Below, piece by piece: positions 8,431 through 15,129 of a stretch of DNA of 64,000 nt. The translations under genes were made by a program, and so were the position numbers. The stretch's first letter is position 1, and the number at the start of each line of letters is the position of its first letter. Origin of the DNA: Flavipsychrobacter sp. (lineage in GTDB: Bacteria; Bacteroidota; Bacteroidia; Chitinophagales; Chitinophagaceae); the NCBI GenBank assembly GCA_016786565.1, contig JAEUVY010000102.1:42096-106095 (forward strand), in the 5' to 3' direction. The notes below the pieces were generated by a model, which was not told where the DNA came from, did no database searches, and saw only the letters and a list, made by a program, of their open reading frames with translations.

Positions 8431-9000
8431 AATTCCCGAAATGGCTTTTCGCAATGACGCGATTACATGTCCGTCATTGCGAACAAAGCGTGGCCCGCGG
8501 GTAGCTTGTGACGAAGCAATCTCGCGTAAACACCAGCTGACTACTGAAATTAGGTACACTTAAGAGTAGATATTATTGCGAGATTGCTTCGTCGCCGGCT
8601 GGCGCACAATTCCCCAAATGGCTTCTCGCAATGACGCGATTACATGTCCGTCATTGAGGAACAAAGCGTGGCCCGCGGGTAGCTTGTGACGAAGCAATCT
8701 CGCGTAAACACCCGCTGACTACGGAGATTCCTTACAGTTAAGAGTAGACATTATTGCGAGATTGCTTCGTCGCCGGCTCGCGCACAATTCCGAAAAGGCT
8801 TCCCGCAATGACGCGATTACATGTCCGTCATTGCGAGGAACAAAGCGTGGCCAGCGGGTAGCTTGTGACGAAGCAATCTCGCGTCAACACTCGCTGACCA
8901 TGGAGATCCTTCACAGTTAAAACTAGATATTATTGCGAGATTGCTTCGTCGCCGGCAGGCGCACAATTCCCGAAATGGCTTCTCGCAATGACGCGGTTAT
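8431..9000. repeat. Tandem array of ~178-bp palindromic units
   Basis: The phrase AATTCCCGAAATGGCTT or a close variant begins at 8431, 8608, 8786 and 8965, giving three full units of 177, 178 and 179 bp and a 36-bp partial unit. Each unit holds two inverted repeats. CGCAATGACG at 8450-8459 pairs with CGTCATTGCG at 8472-8481. GACGAAGCAATCTCGC at 8510-8525 pairs with GCGAGATTGCTTCGTC at 8578-8593. Units differ by scattered substitutions, so the array is not an assembly artefact. No open frame is conserved among units. The CGTCATTGCGAG..GAAGCAATCTCGC core is a known type of dispersed bacterial repeat; its tandem form here is unusual. Confidence 0.9.
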
Positions 9001-9107
9001 TATGATAGCAAATTGTTGAAGGCTTGAAAGCTATTTGCCAGAGGCAAGATGAAGATATTCTGAAAACGACAAATGTAAAAACCTACAGGAATCTTCTAAC
9101 TTAGAAT

Positions 9108-9416
9108 ATGCATAAAGGCGGCATAACCTATATTCTTTGTTCACCAGACAAAAATGTTCTTTATGTCGGAGTCACCTCTGATCTGCAAACGCGAGTCTGG
9201 CAACACAAAACGCACTTCTATGAAAGAAGCTTTACCGCCAGATACAACTGCACTCAACTCGTATGGTACAAGTTTTTTATTAGCATTGAAGAAGCGATTG
9301 CCGAAGAAAAACGTATTAAAAGCGGTAGCCGCAAAAAGAAAGAGGACCTGATAAGTGCTTTCAACTATGAATGGAAGGACCTTTGGAACGATATAAAAGA
9401 CCTGAGGTCTTACTAG
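9108..9416 (+). CDS. GIY-YIG nuclease family protein (YhbQ/URI type)
   Basis: The 102-residue protein is a single GIY-YIG domain. It has the two short strands ITYILCS and VLYVGVT in place of GIY and YIG, the catalytic Arg in LQTRVWQHK (residue ~29), a conserved Tyr/Asn region (FTARYNCTQLVWYK), and the metal-binding Glu in AIAEEKRIKSG (residue ~65). Such small stand-alone domains are frequent in Bacteroidota; some cut DNA, most are untested. It has no DNA-binding domain of its own. It lies 107 bp after a tandem palindromic array and 125 bp before an inverted repeat, so a role in repeat spread or repair at these sites is tempting but unproven. Confidence 0.88.
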   Translation: MHKGGITYILCSPDKNVLYVGVTSDLQTRVWQHKTHFYERSFTARYNCTQLVWYKFFISIEEAIAEEKRIKSGSRKKKEDLISAFNYEWKDLWNDIKDLRSY

Positions 9417-9540
9417 GGACCTTGATATGGTGCAATGATCATCCCGCCCGCACAACTATTTTCCCTCATTTATATTTGTGTGCTTTGTGCCACCTCAGTG
9501 AGCTTTGTGGTGAGCAGAAATGTTTCTATCATACCCCCCA

Positions 9541-9800
9541 AAACGCACTATCATAAAACTTTCTTTTGCCGGTTCTGAAATGTGGTAGTAACTTGAATAG
9601 AACTCCAAGAAAAGCGGGAGACGATGGCGATATTTAAAATTTTATAACCCATCAAATGGGAAGCAGGTGCGCAGAAAGTGAGAAGCGGGTGAGAAGTAGT
9701 GCGCAGTTTTTGCGCAGTTTTTGCCTGTCCCGAAAGCATTCGGGAGGAAGCAGTGAGAAGCGCAACTTCCCACCTTTTTATTGACTATCAATGAGTTAAG
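9541..9800 (-). repeat. Intergenic repeat family, copy B (inverted relative to A)
   Basis: On the minus strand this copy starts with TTAACTCATTGATAGTCAAT and AAAAAGGTGGGAAG. It passes through a CTTC/GCGCA-rich core with two AAAACTGCGCA units, and ends with ATTCAAGTTACTACCACATT and GTTTTATGATAGTGCG, the same ends and order as copy A at 4621-4835. It is longer in the middle, partly because of an inserted palindrome (TCCCGAAAGCATTCGGGA, 9728-9745). Together A and B form a 4.7-kb inverted pair around the NHL genes and the GIY-YIG gene. Confidence 0.8.
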
Positions 9801-9950
9801 ATAAACTTGCCTGCCGACAGGCAGGAATGAGGAAAAAAGAAAAAAACTGCGCAGTGGGAAGCAGCAAACAAAATTGAATGTCATCGTGAGCCCGCCGAAG
9901 GGTGACATTCAAGTTATGTAACGGCGAGCAGTGTCGAACCGCACAAAAAA
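9801..9950. repeat. Repeat-rich spacer with CCTGCC..GGCAGG palindrome
   Basis: It holds TTGCCTGCCGACAGGCAGGA (9808-9827), a palindrome also seen twice in the repeat at 63460-63510. It also holds an AAACTGCGCAGTGGGAAGCA motif of the copy A/B core, and a degenerate GTCATCGTGAG..GTGTCGAACC cluster. No gene is visible. Confidence 0.5.
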
Positions 9951-9972
9951 GGGGCGCTGATAAAAGCGCCCC
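9951..9972 (-). terminator. Intrinsic terminator of the DUF4290 gene
   Basis: 8-bp perfect stem GGGGCGCT / AGCGCCCC with a 6-nt loop. On the minus strand it is followed by TTTTTT. It lies 25 bp beyond the stop at 9998. Confidence 0.85.
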
Positions 9973-9997
9973 GGTATGCATGAGTAAGTAAACCCGT

Positions 9998-10753
9998 TTA
10001 CTTGTTCTTGTTCTTGAACTTACGGTTCTTATTATAGTTGTTGCCGCCCTGGTCGTTGCGGAAGTTGTTACCGCCCTGCTCGTTGCGGAAGCTGTTGCCA
10101 CCCTGCTGGTTGTTGCGGTTGCCGCCCTGGTTGTTGTTCTTGAAGTTGCGGTTGTTGTTGTTATTGTTGCGCTGCTTGAAGTTGCGGTTGTTGTTCCCGC
10201 CCTGCGGGTTGGTATCAAAGGTCACTTTGTAGCCGCCGGTCTCATACTTCAGCATGCCACCGGTTATCTCGGCCAGCTCGTTCTTGATCATGTCATCGTG
10301 CACGGGCTCTTTGTGCCAGTTGCCATAGGCCAGCTTCATGTAGTAGCCAATAGCCTGCGTGAAACCGTGACGCTTGGCTTCGTCGGTCTCGGCCATAGCC
10401 CTGTCCAGTACCTCTTGCAGGTTGTGGCCCAGGTGGCGGTGACGGATACGCTTCTGCGGGTAGGGCAGCACCTCGGGTTTGGCAAACACCATCTCGGGCG
10501 TTGGGCACGGGTAGGGCGCATCCACATCCAGTTTGAACTCCGTCATCTGGAAGAGGTGGTCCCACAACTTGTGCTTGTAGTCCTCTATGGTCTTGAGGTG
10601 TGGGTTCAGTGTACCCATCAGCTCTATGATTATTTCGGCCTGCTGCAAACGCTTTTCCCTGCTGTCGATGGTTACCAGGTACTCTACCATCTTCTGCACA
10701 TTACGACCATATTCGGGCATCAGCATTCTGCTGCGCGTAGTATTATATTCCAT
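9998..10753 (-). CDS. DUF4290 domain protein with Asn/Gly-rich basic tail
   Basis: Start set at MEYNTTRSRMLMPEYGRNVQ, the typical DUF4290 opening; a longer in-frame lead to 10951 has no family similarity. Residues 1-185 are the conserved domain, which is widespread in Bacteroidota and of unknown function. Residues 190-251 are low complexity: NNNNNNRNFKNNN blocks alternate with repeated QGGN.FRN units, and the tail ends in KNRKFKNKNK. Such Asn/Gly/Arg/Lys tails often bind RNA or drive clustering; that is inference. The repeated CCGCCCTG.TCGTTGCGGAAG DNA units encoding the tail could vary in copy number. It is divergent from the S4 protein at 11020, which may point to a shared RNA theme. Confidence 0.85.
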   Translation of the reverse strand: MEYNTTRSRMLMPEYGRNVQKMVEYLVTIDSREKRLQQAEIIIELMGTLNPHLKTIEDYKHKLWDHLFQMTEFKLDVDAPYPCPTPEMVFAKPEVLPYPQKRIRHRHLGHNLQEVLDRAMAETDEAKRHGFTQAIGYYMKLAYGNWHKEPVHDDMIKNELAEITGGMLKYETGGYKVTFDTNPQGGNNNRNFKQRNNNNNNRNFKNNNQGGNRNNQQGGNSFRNEQGGNNFRNDQGGNNYNKNRKFKNKNK

Positions 10754-11019
10754 TATTAGTTTAAAAATTAAAAGATCAATGCTATAGAAAACAACCTCCG
10801 TAAGAAACAGCAAGAAGTGCAATGCTGCCGAAGGGTAAGCTGGCCGTGATCTGCAATTGTGAGTGCGCAGGAAGCACCGCCGATGACACAAATATAGGGA
10901 ATTATGCCTTACAGATACATATATGTTGCATGAAAACACGGAAATTAACACCCCGGAATGACAGGTATTTTAACAGAACACCGCAGTGCGGGCCGCTGCA
11001 AATGTGTTATTTTGCAGGT

Positions 11020-11406
11020 ATGGAAAAGCCACGACTGGACAAATACCTCTGGTCCATCAGACTGTTCAAGACCCGCACACAGGCCACCGAGGCCATAGAT
11101 AGCGGCAAGGTGAAAATGAATGGCGCGGCAGTGAAGCCATCGCGCAGTGTGTCTCTTGGCGACCAATACCAGATAAAGACACCTGCAGGCCGCAAAACCA
11201 TTGAAGTGACCGGCCTGCTGTCCAACCGCGTGGGCTATGAAGAGGCCATAAAACACTATGTGGACATTACCCCCGAGGAAGACAAGATAGCCCCGCAGGC
11301 AATGGCACCCAGCTTCTATACAGGTAAGCGCCTGAGCAAGACAGGCCACCCTACCAAGAAGCAACGCCGCGATCTCGAAGACTTCCTCAGCGACCTGGGC
11401 GACTAA
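11020..11406 (+). CDS. S4-domain RNA-binding protein (Hsp15/HslR-like)
   Basis: Start at MEKPRLDKYLWSIRLFKTRTQA, the canonical S4 opening; the in-frame lead from 10822 is not conserved. Residues 5-65 form an S4 RNA-binding fold (KYLWSIR, ATEAIDSGKVKMNGAAVKPSRSVSLGD). A basic C-terminus (GKRLSKTGHPTKKQRRDLEDF) follows. In E. coli Hsp15 recognises stalled 50S subunits that carry peptidyl-tRNA and helps recycle them. At 128 residues the length fits. Whether this copy plays the same role is inferred from family membership only. Confidence 0.88.
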   Translation: MEKPRLDKYLWSIRLFKTRTQATEAIDSGKVKMNGAAVKPSRSVSLGDQYQIKTPAGRKTIEVTGLLSNRVGYEEAIKHYVDITPEEDKIAPQAMAPSFYTGKRLSKTGHPTKKQRRDLEDFLSDLGD

Positions 11407-11412
11407 AACGAA

Positions 11413-11437
11413 GAAGCCCCCAACGTGTGGAGGCTTC
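11413..11437. terminator. Convergent-gene hairpin
   Basis: GAAGCC..GGCTTC stem with a C/G-rich inner part lies between the S4 gene stop (11406) and the convergent stop at 11464. There is no T run, so strength is doubtful. Confidence 0.35.
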
Positions 11438-11463
11438 CGGAATATAGTATTGTAAAAGGTGGC

Positions 11464-12654
11464 TTAGTTCACTGCTACAAAGTTGCCCGGTATAGTGCGG
11501 GTCCAGTTCTGGCCGCCATCAGCGCTTTCGTAGATACCGGCATTGGTTGCCAGATAAATGAACTTGCGCACGTTTCCGTTTTTGTAAACGTTCTTCTTGG
11601 CGGCAATGCTACGCACGGTCACGTTGTTACCGAGGCCCTTGTTGGCTGGCTCCCAGGCGTTGGTGTGTGTGTTCAGCACATAGAGGCCTTTACCCTCGGT
11701 ACCTACAAGGCAAACCTCTTCGAACGGCGTCTCGATGCACAGCAGAGCGGTGTTGGCCGGGAGACCGGTGTTGTATGGTGCCCAGTTCTTACCCAGATCG
11801 TCTGAGAACCATGCGCCATAGTTGCACGAACCGTCAACAGCTATAAGGCGGTTGTTCATGTGACCCAGGTAGAAGTAACCGGTGTCGGTATAAGTGGTGC
11901 CGTATGGAGGCAGCGGTGTACCCGATGTGTTGCCACCGTAGATGTATGGAATGAGACCGGGGTTAGCGGTCACCTCTATCCACCTGTTGGTGTAAACGGC
12001 ATCATCCTTGCCCTTACGCACAAAGTTGCGGTGATGGATCACATCGTTGTCGGCAGGGCCCGAGTAAGCCAGACCGCACAATGTACCATCAGCCAGCTGT
12101 GTGAACGACTTCATACGCACCGGCAGCTTGCCCACACCCAGTGTGTCGTAAGATCCATCAAGCGCCCATGTGTTGGGGTTGCCGAAGTTGTCGGAGTAGA
12201 TCACACCCAGCCAGTTGCGGTCAGGGTTCGGGGCACTCGAGATCGAATAAACACGATTGCCCCACTTCGGCAAGTTCACGATCATGCTCTGATTGGTATT
12301 GAGCAGATTGCCGCTGCAGGTAAATGCGGGGTAAGTAGAAAGTGAATCGTAAGTGTTATTGAAGTTCTTACCGTTGTTGTTGCTGTAATACAAGTGGGTC
12401 TTTATCCACAAGATGTTGTTGCCTGAAGTTGCTACAGCGCGGCAGCTCTTACCATCGGGCGGGAAGAGGACACCATTGAAGTTACGACCATCGTTGGTGT
12501 TGTAGAGGGCGCCCGCCGAGTCGGAAAAATACAGGCTGAAAGGGGTCTGTATCCCGTTGTTGTTGTCGATAGCGGTAGTGCGCTTGCAACCGGTGATACC
12601 GGCACCTAGCAACACTGACAGGCAGCTTATATATAACAGGGACGATTTACGCAT
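11464..12654 (-). CDS. Lipoprotein with BNR/sortilin-like propeller repeats
   Basis: 396 residues. The signal ends in the lipobox GITGC with the Cys at about 23. The mature part carries repeated propeller phrases: LYYSNNNGKNFN, IYSDNFGNPNTW, WFSDDLGKNWAPYNTGLP, GLYVLNTHTNAWEPANKGL, IYESADGGQNWTRTIPG. The SxDxGxxW boxes are those of BNR/Asp-box repeats found in sialidases and sortilin-type domains. Catalytic sialidase residues are not evident, so it is probably a binding protein held in the outer membrane. It has its own promoter motif at 12692. Confidence 0.75.
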   Translation of the reverse strand: MRKSSLLYISCLSVLLGAGITGCKRTTAIDNNNGIQTPFSLYFSDSAGALYNTNDGRNFNGVLFPPDGKSCRAVATSGNNILWIKTHLYYSNNNGKNFNNTYDSLSTYPAFTCSGNLLNTNQSMIVNLPKWGNRVYSISSAPNPDRNWLGVIYSDNFGNPNTWALDGSYDTLGVGKLPVRMKSFTQLADGTLCGLAYSGPADNDVIHHRNFVRKGKDDAVYTNRWIEVTANPGLIPYIYGGNTSGTPLPPYGTTYTDTGYFYLGHMNNRLIAVDGSCNYGAWFSDDLGKNWAPYNTGLPANTALLCIETPFEEVCLVGTEGKGLYVLNTHTNAWEPANKGLGNNVTVRSIAAKKNVYKNGNVRKFIYLATNAGIYESADGGQNWTRTIPGNFVAVN

Positions 12655-12691
12655 TTTTATGCTGGTTTGCTTGGGTTAAAAAACAAGTTAA

Positions 12692-12699
12692 CAAAGATA
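12692..12699 (-). promoter_or_regulatory. Bacteroidota -7 promoter element
   Basis: Minus-strand TATCTTTG, an exact TAnnTTTG match, 37 bp upstream of the lipoprotein ATG at 12654. Confidence 0.45.
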
Positions 12700-12759
12700 A
12701 GTAATATAGTGAGATTACGTAACGTAGCCAAAAGTAGGGGTAAGCAACCCTAAAACGCG

Positions 12760-14406
12760 TCAGAGCGCCGGTTTATTGCCGATATCGTTGATGCGCATAC
12801 CGAAGTCTATCAGCTCCAGAATGCTGTTCTCGTCGGTATTCAGAAAATTAATATCGAGCGAGAATTTATAGGCATTGTCCACATACTTGCCGCCCTTCAG
12901 GGTAATGTCGCTGAGCAGCTTCTTACTCTCGGAGATAATGGCTGAATCGCGGGGAGAGTTGGAAATACCGGGGTCCACGTTGCGGAAAAGCTCATTGATA
13001 TCGAGGGTGAGCGCGAACGGCTGGCCATAGGCTGCATCGGTGTAGATATCCTTCATCTTCTGGCCCATAAACGCCCCCGACAGGAAGCCGGTAGCGTAGT
13101 TCCGCTTGCTGGTGATAACGGCATAACGGTCGTTCATCATCAGGAACACAGAATCGCTGGAGGTGAGCGGCAGCACAAAGCCTGAGCCATCTTTGAGTGG
13201 CTGCATACCGCCTTCTTTGGCCATATCCAGCAAGTGAGTGAAGTTCTCCTTCTTGTTGATGCGGATCACGTAGGTCATAGTCATAGATGCCTTTTGCTCT
13301 TTATGGGTCACCATTTGCCCCATGAACATGTCCGACTTCATCTCGGCATCCAGCACGAAGTCGCTCATCAGAATGGCCATGTCGCCGGTGAATGCTTCGA
13401 GCAGGTAGTCTACGTCAAGGCCCTTGGTGGCAAGGCCCACATTGGTTATACCAAAAAGGCCCAGCTTTTCGAGCAGGGTGCGCACACCGGATGGTGAAAT
13501 GTGCATGGAGAGCAGCATATCCATGTTCTTCTTGGGCAGGCGGTCCAGCATTTCGCGGTCGGCCTCTACCTCGCCGAAGTCCCTGGTGGCCTCTTCCACA
13601 TGGGCGGGCAGGAAGTAATTGACCTCGGCACCTATGTTGCCCTTGCCAAACTCGAAGCCGGCCGTGATGATGGCATCCTTCCACATGGCGGAAGAAAGCG
13701 AGATACCGTTGAAGCTGAGTGGTGTGCCATCGCTGTTGAAGGCCGAGCCATAGTTGAGCCAAAAGGAGAGATCGTACCTATGCGCCTGAAATGCAGAGAA
13801 GCGCTTGTTGCTGACAATAGAGTTGGCCACCGGCACCTTGAAGGCTTCATCCATAGCAGTGATGAGGGCAGCGGCAATGGAAGTATCTTCCCCTGCATCC
13901 TCTTCGGCAAGCGACACCGCGGGGGCATTCATGAGAATGAGCAACTCCGCCGACCAGCCGGCATACATGCCCTTGCCCAGTGCTGCCTGCCTGCGGCCAT
14001 TCTGCTGCTGCACCGTAACTGCAGGAAAAGCGGTCTTTATGTACTGCTCCCACTTGGTAGCATCGGAGAGGGGGATGAGCCCTACAATGACCTTACCATC
14101 GGTGAAGCGGTTGTCGTTACGGGTATAAACGTAGAAGGTATTGGAGACGTCGAGTCCGGCGTCTTCAATACCTCCTACCATATCATCCGCGTTTTTCGCG
14201 GGCATTCTTTTCTGAATCTCCTTAAACAGCTTGCTGCCTGTGATGAGGTTCCACGCTATCTTTTTGCTGAGGGACCTAAGATTGACCCCTACTACCCCCA
14301 CTGCATCCTGCGGTATGTACCGGGCGTTGTCGGGGACCTTGCTGCAGGCACTCCATAGTACCGCAACGAAAGTGAGCAAAAGAATTACGCGGCCATATCG
14401 CGGCAT
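12760..14406 (-). CDS. DUF4836 family lipoprotein
   Basis: 548 residues from the ATG at 14406; a TTG two codons earlier is less likely. The signal MPRYGRVILLLTFVAVLWSAC has a lipobox (WSAC), so the protein is lipid-anchored. The N-terminal KVPDNARYIPQDAVGVVGVNLRSLSKK (shown in part) is the characteristic DUF4836 opening and is followed by a long alpha/beta region ending in FSLDINFLNTDENSILELI. The family is confined to Bacteroidota and has no known activity. It lies 15 bp downstream of the DUF3127 gene on the same strand, so the two are probably cotranscribed. Confidence 0.85.
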   Translation of the reverse strand: MPRYGRVILLLTFVAVLWSACSKVPDNARYIPQDAVGVVGVNLRSLSKKIAWNLITGSKLFKEIQKRMPAKNADDMVGGIEDAGLDVSNTFYVYTRNDNRFTDGKVIVGLIPLSDATKWEQYIKTAFPAVTVQQQNGRRQAALGKGMYAGWSAELLILMNAPAVSLAEEDAGEDTSIAAALITAMDEAFKVPVANSIVSNKRFSAFQAHRYDLSFWLNYGSAFNSDGTPLSFNGISLSSAMWKDAIITAGFEFGKGNIGAEVNYFLPAHVEEATRDFGEVEADREMLDRLPKKNMDMLLSMHISPSGVRTLLEKLGLFGITNVGLATKGLDVDYLLEAFTGDMAILMSDFVLDAEMKSDMFMGQMVTHKEQKASMTMTYVIRINKKENFTHLLDMAKEGGMQPLKDGSGFVLPLTSSDSVFLMMNDRYAVITSKRNYATGFLSGAFMGQKMKDIYTDAAYGQPFALTLDINELFRNVDPGISNSPRDSAIISESKKLLSDITLKGGKYVDNAYKFSLDINFLNTDENSILELIDFGMRINDIGNKPAL

Positions 14407-14421
14407 AGGCAAGTAGTTTAA

Positions 14422-14850
14422 TTAAAACGGCAGATCATCAACCGTGCCGGCAGATGAGCTGTTGTATGCAGGTGCGCTGTTGTAGCCGCCCTGGTTTGGA
14501 GCGGGTGCATTGTATGCAGGTGCCTGCGGAGCCGAAGCAGCAGGTGCACCGGCTGTTGCAGCCTCTACACGCCATGCGTCCAGGTTGGTAATATATTTGG
14601 TCTGGCCGTCCCTCTTGTCTACGTAGGAGTTGCCCTTGATGTTGAAACTTACTTTGATCAGATCTCCCGTGTTGAAACGGTCGATGATCTCGCACTTATT
14701 CTGAACCAACTGCAACTTCGCGAAGTTGGTGTAGATGTTACCATTGATCTCTTCTGCAAGTTCCATCACAAATTCACGCTTCTTGAATTTTTCACTTACC
14801 TGCAACGTGTCGTACTTAACCAGCAATTTACCTGTTACTTCTAAACTCAT
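14422..14850 (-). CDS. DUF3127 protein, OB-fold with SSB-like acidic tail
   Basis: 142 residues. Residues 1-95 (MSLEVTGKLLVKYDTLQ, FNTGDLIKVSFNIKGN, ITNLDAWRVE) are the DUF3127 domain, a predicted OB-fold related to single-strand DNA-binding proteins. Residues 96-135 are an Ala/Pro/Asn/Tyr-rich linker with repeated APAYN units. The protein ends in DDLPF, the same form as the DDIPF tip through which SSB recruits repair and replication partners. That combination suggests a second SSB-like protein; it is not itself evidence of DNA binding. The promoter motif TATTTTTG lies at 14885-14892. Confidence 0.82.
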   Translation of the reverse strand: MSLEVTGKLLVKYDTLQVSEKFKKREFVMELAEEINGNIYTNFAKLQLVQNKCEIIDRFNTGDLIKVSFNIKGNSYVDKRDGQTKYITNLDAWRVEAATAGAPAASAPQAPAYNAPAPNQGGYNSAPAYNSSSAGTVDDLPF

Positions 14851-14884
14851 TTTGAAAATATTTAATAATTAAAGACAATTCAAA

Positions 14885-14892
14885 CAAAAATA
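14885..14892 (-). promoter_or_regulatory. Bacteroidota -7 promoter element
   Basis: Minus-strand TATTTTTG, an exact TAnnTTTG match, 34 bp upstream of the DUF3127 ATG at 14850 and downstream of the tRNA terminator. Confidence 0.45.
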
Positions 14893-14920
14893 CAAATATC
14901 AACGGACGAAAACAATAAAA

Positions 14921-14947
14921 AAAACGCCCGATAAGTTCGGGCGTTTT
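14921..14947 (-). terminator. Intrinsic terminator of tRNA-His
   Basis: 10-bp perfect stem AAAACGCCCG / CGGGCGTTTT with a 7-nt loop. On the minus strand it is followed by a T-rich run. It lies 20 bp after the tRNA 3' end. Confidence 0.85.
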
Positions 14948-14966
14948 AAAATGAGTGTACCTCATT

Positions 14967-15044
14967 TGGGGAGGCTGAAGGGTTTCGAACCCTCGACCCT
15001 CAGAACCACAATCTGATGCTCTAACCTACTGAGCTACAGCCTCC
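14967..15044 (-). tRNA. tRNA-His (anticodon GTG)
   Basis: The minus strand folds as a full cloverleaf: acceptor GAGGCTG / CAGCCTC, D-arm GCTC..GAGC, anticodon stem TCAGA / TCTGA around loop TTGTGGT (anticodon GTG), variable GGGTC, T-arm GAGGG / CCCTT with loop TTCGAAA. An extra G at position -1 (15044) faces C73 (14970). This is the identity element of histidine tRNA. The CCA end is encoded at 14969-14967. It has its own promoter motif and terminator, so it is a single-gene unit. Confidence 0.97.
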
Positions 15045-15060
15045 GTGATATTTGGGACGG

Positions 15061-15068
15061 CAAAGGTA
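15061..15068 (-). promoter_or_regulatory. -7 promoter element of tRNA-His
   Basis: Minus-strand TACCTTTG, an exact TAnnTTTG match, 16 bp before the tRNA 5' end. That leaves room for a start site and a short leader. Confidence 0.5.
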
Positions 15069-15129
15069 GACAACTTTTTTGAAAAATCACAGGTATTTGT
15101 CTGCCATTATTCCGGTCATATACCTGACA

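Noticed and set aside
8431..9000. CRISPR array
   Set aside because: Units are 178 bp and nearly identical throughout; there are no short repeats alternating with unique spacers and no cas genes nearby.
4621..9800. Composite transposon or insertion sequence
   Set aside because: The ends are inverted copies of a non-coding repeat, but no transposase, recombinase or target-site duplication is visible.
10822..11019. N-terminal extension of the S4 protein
   Set aside because: The extra 66 residues are Cys-rich, without family similarity, and the canonical S4 start is at 11020.
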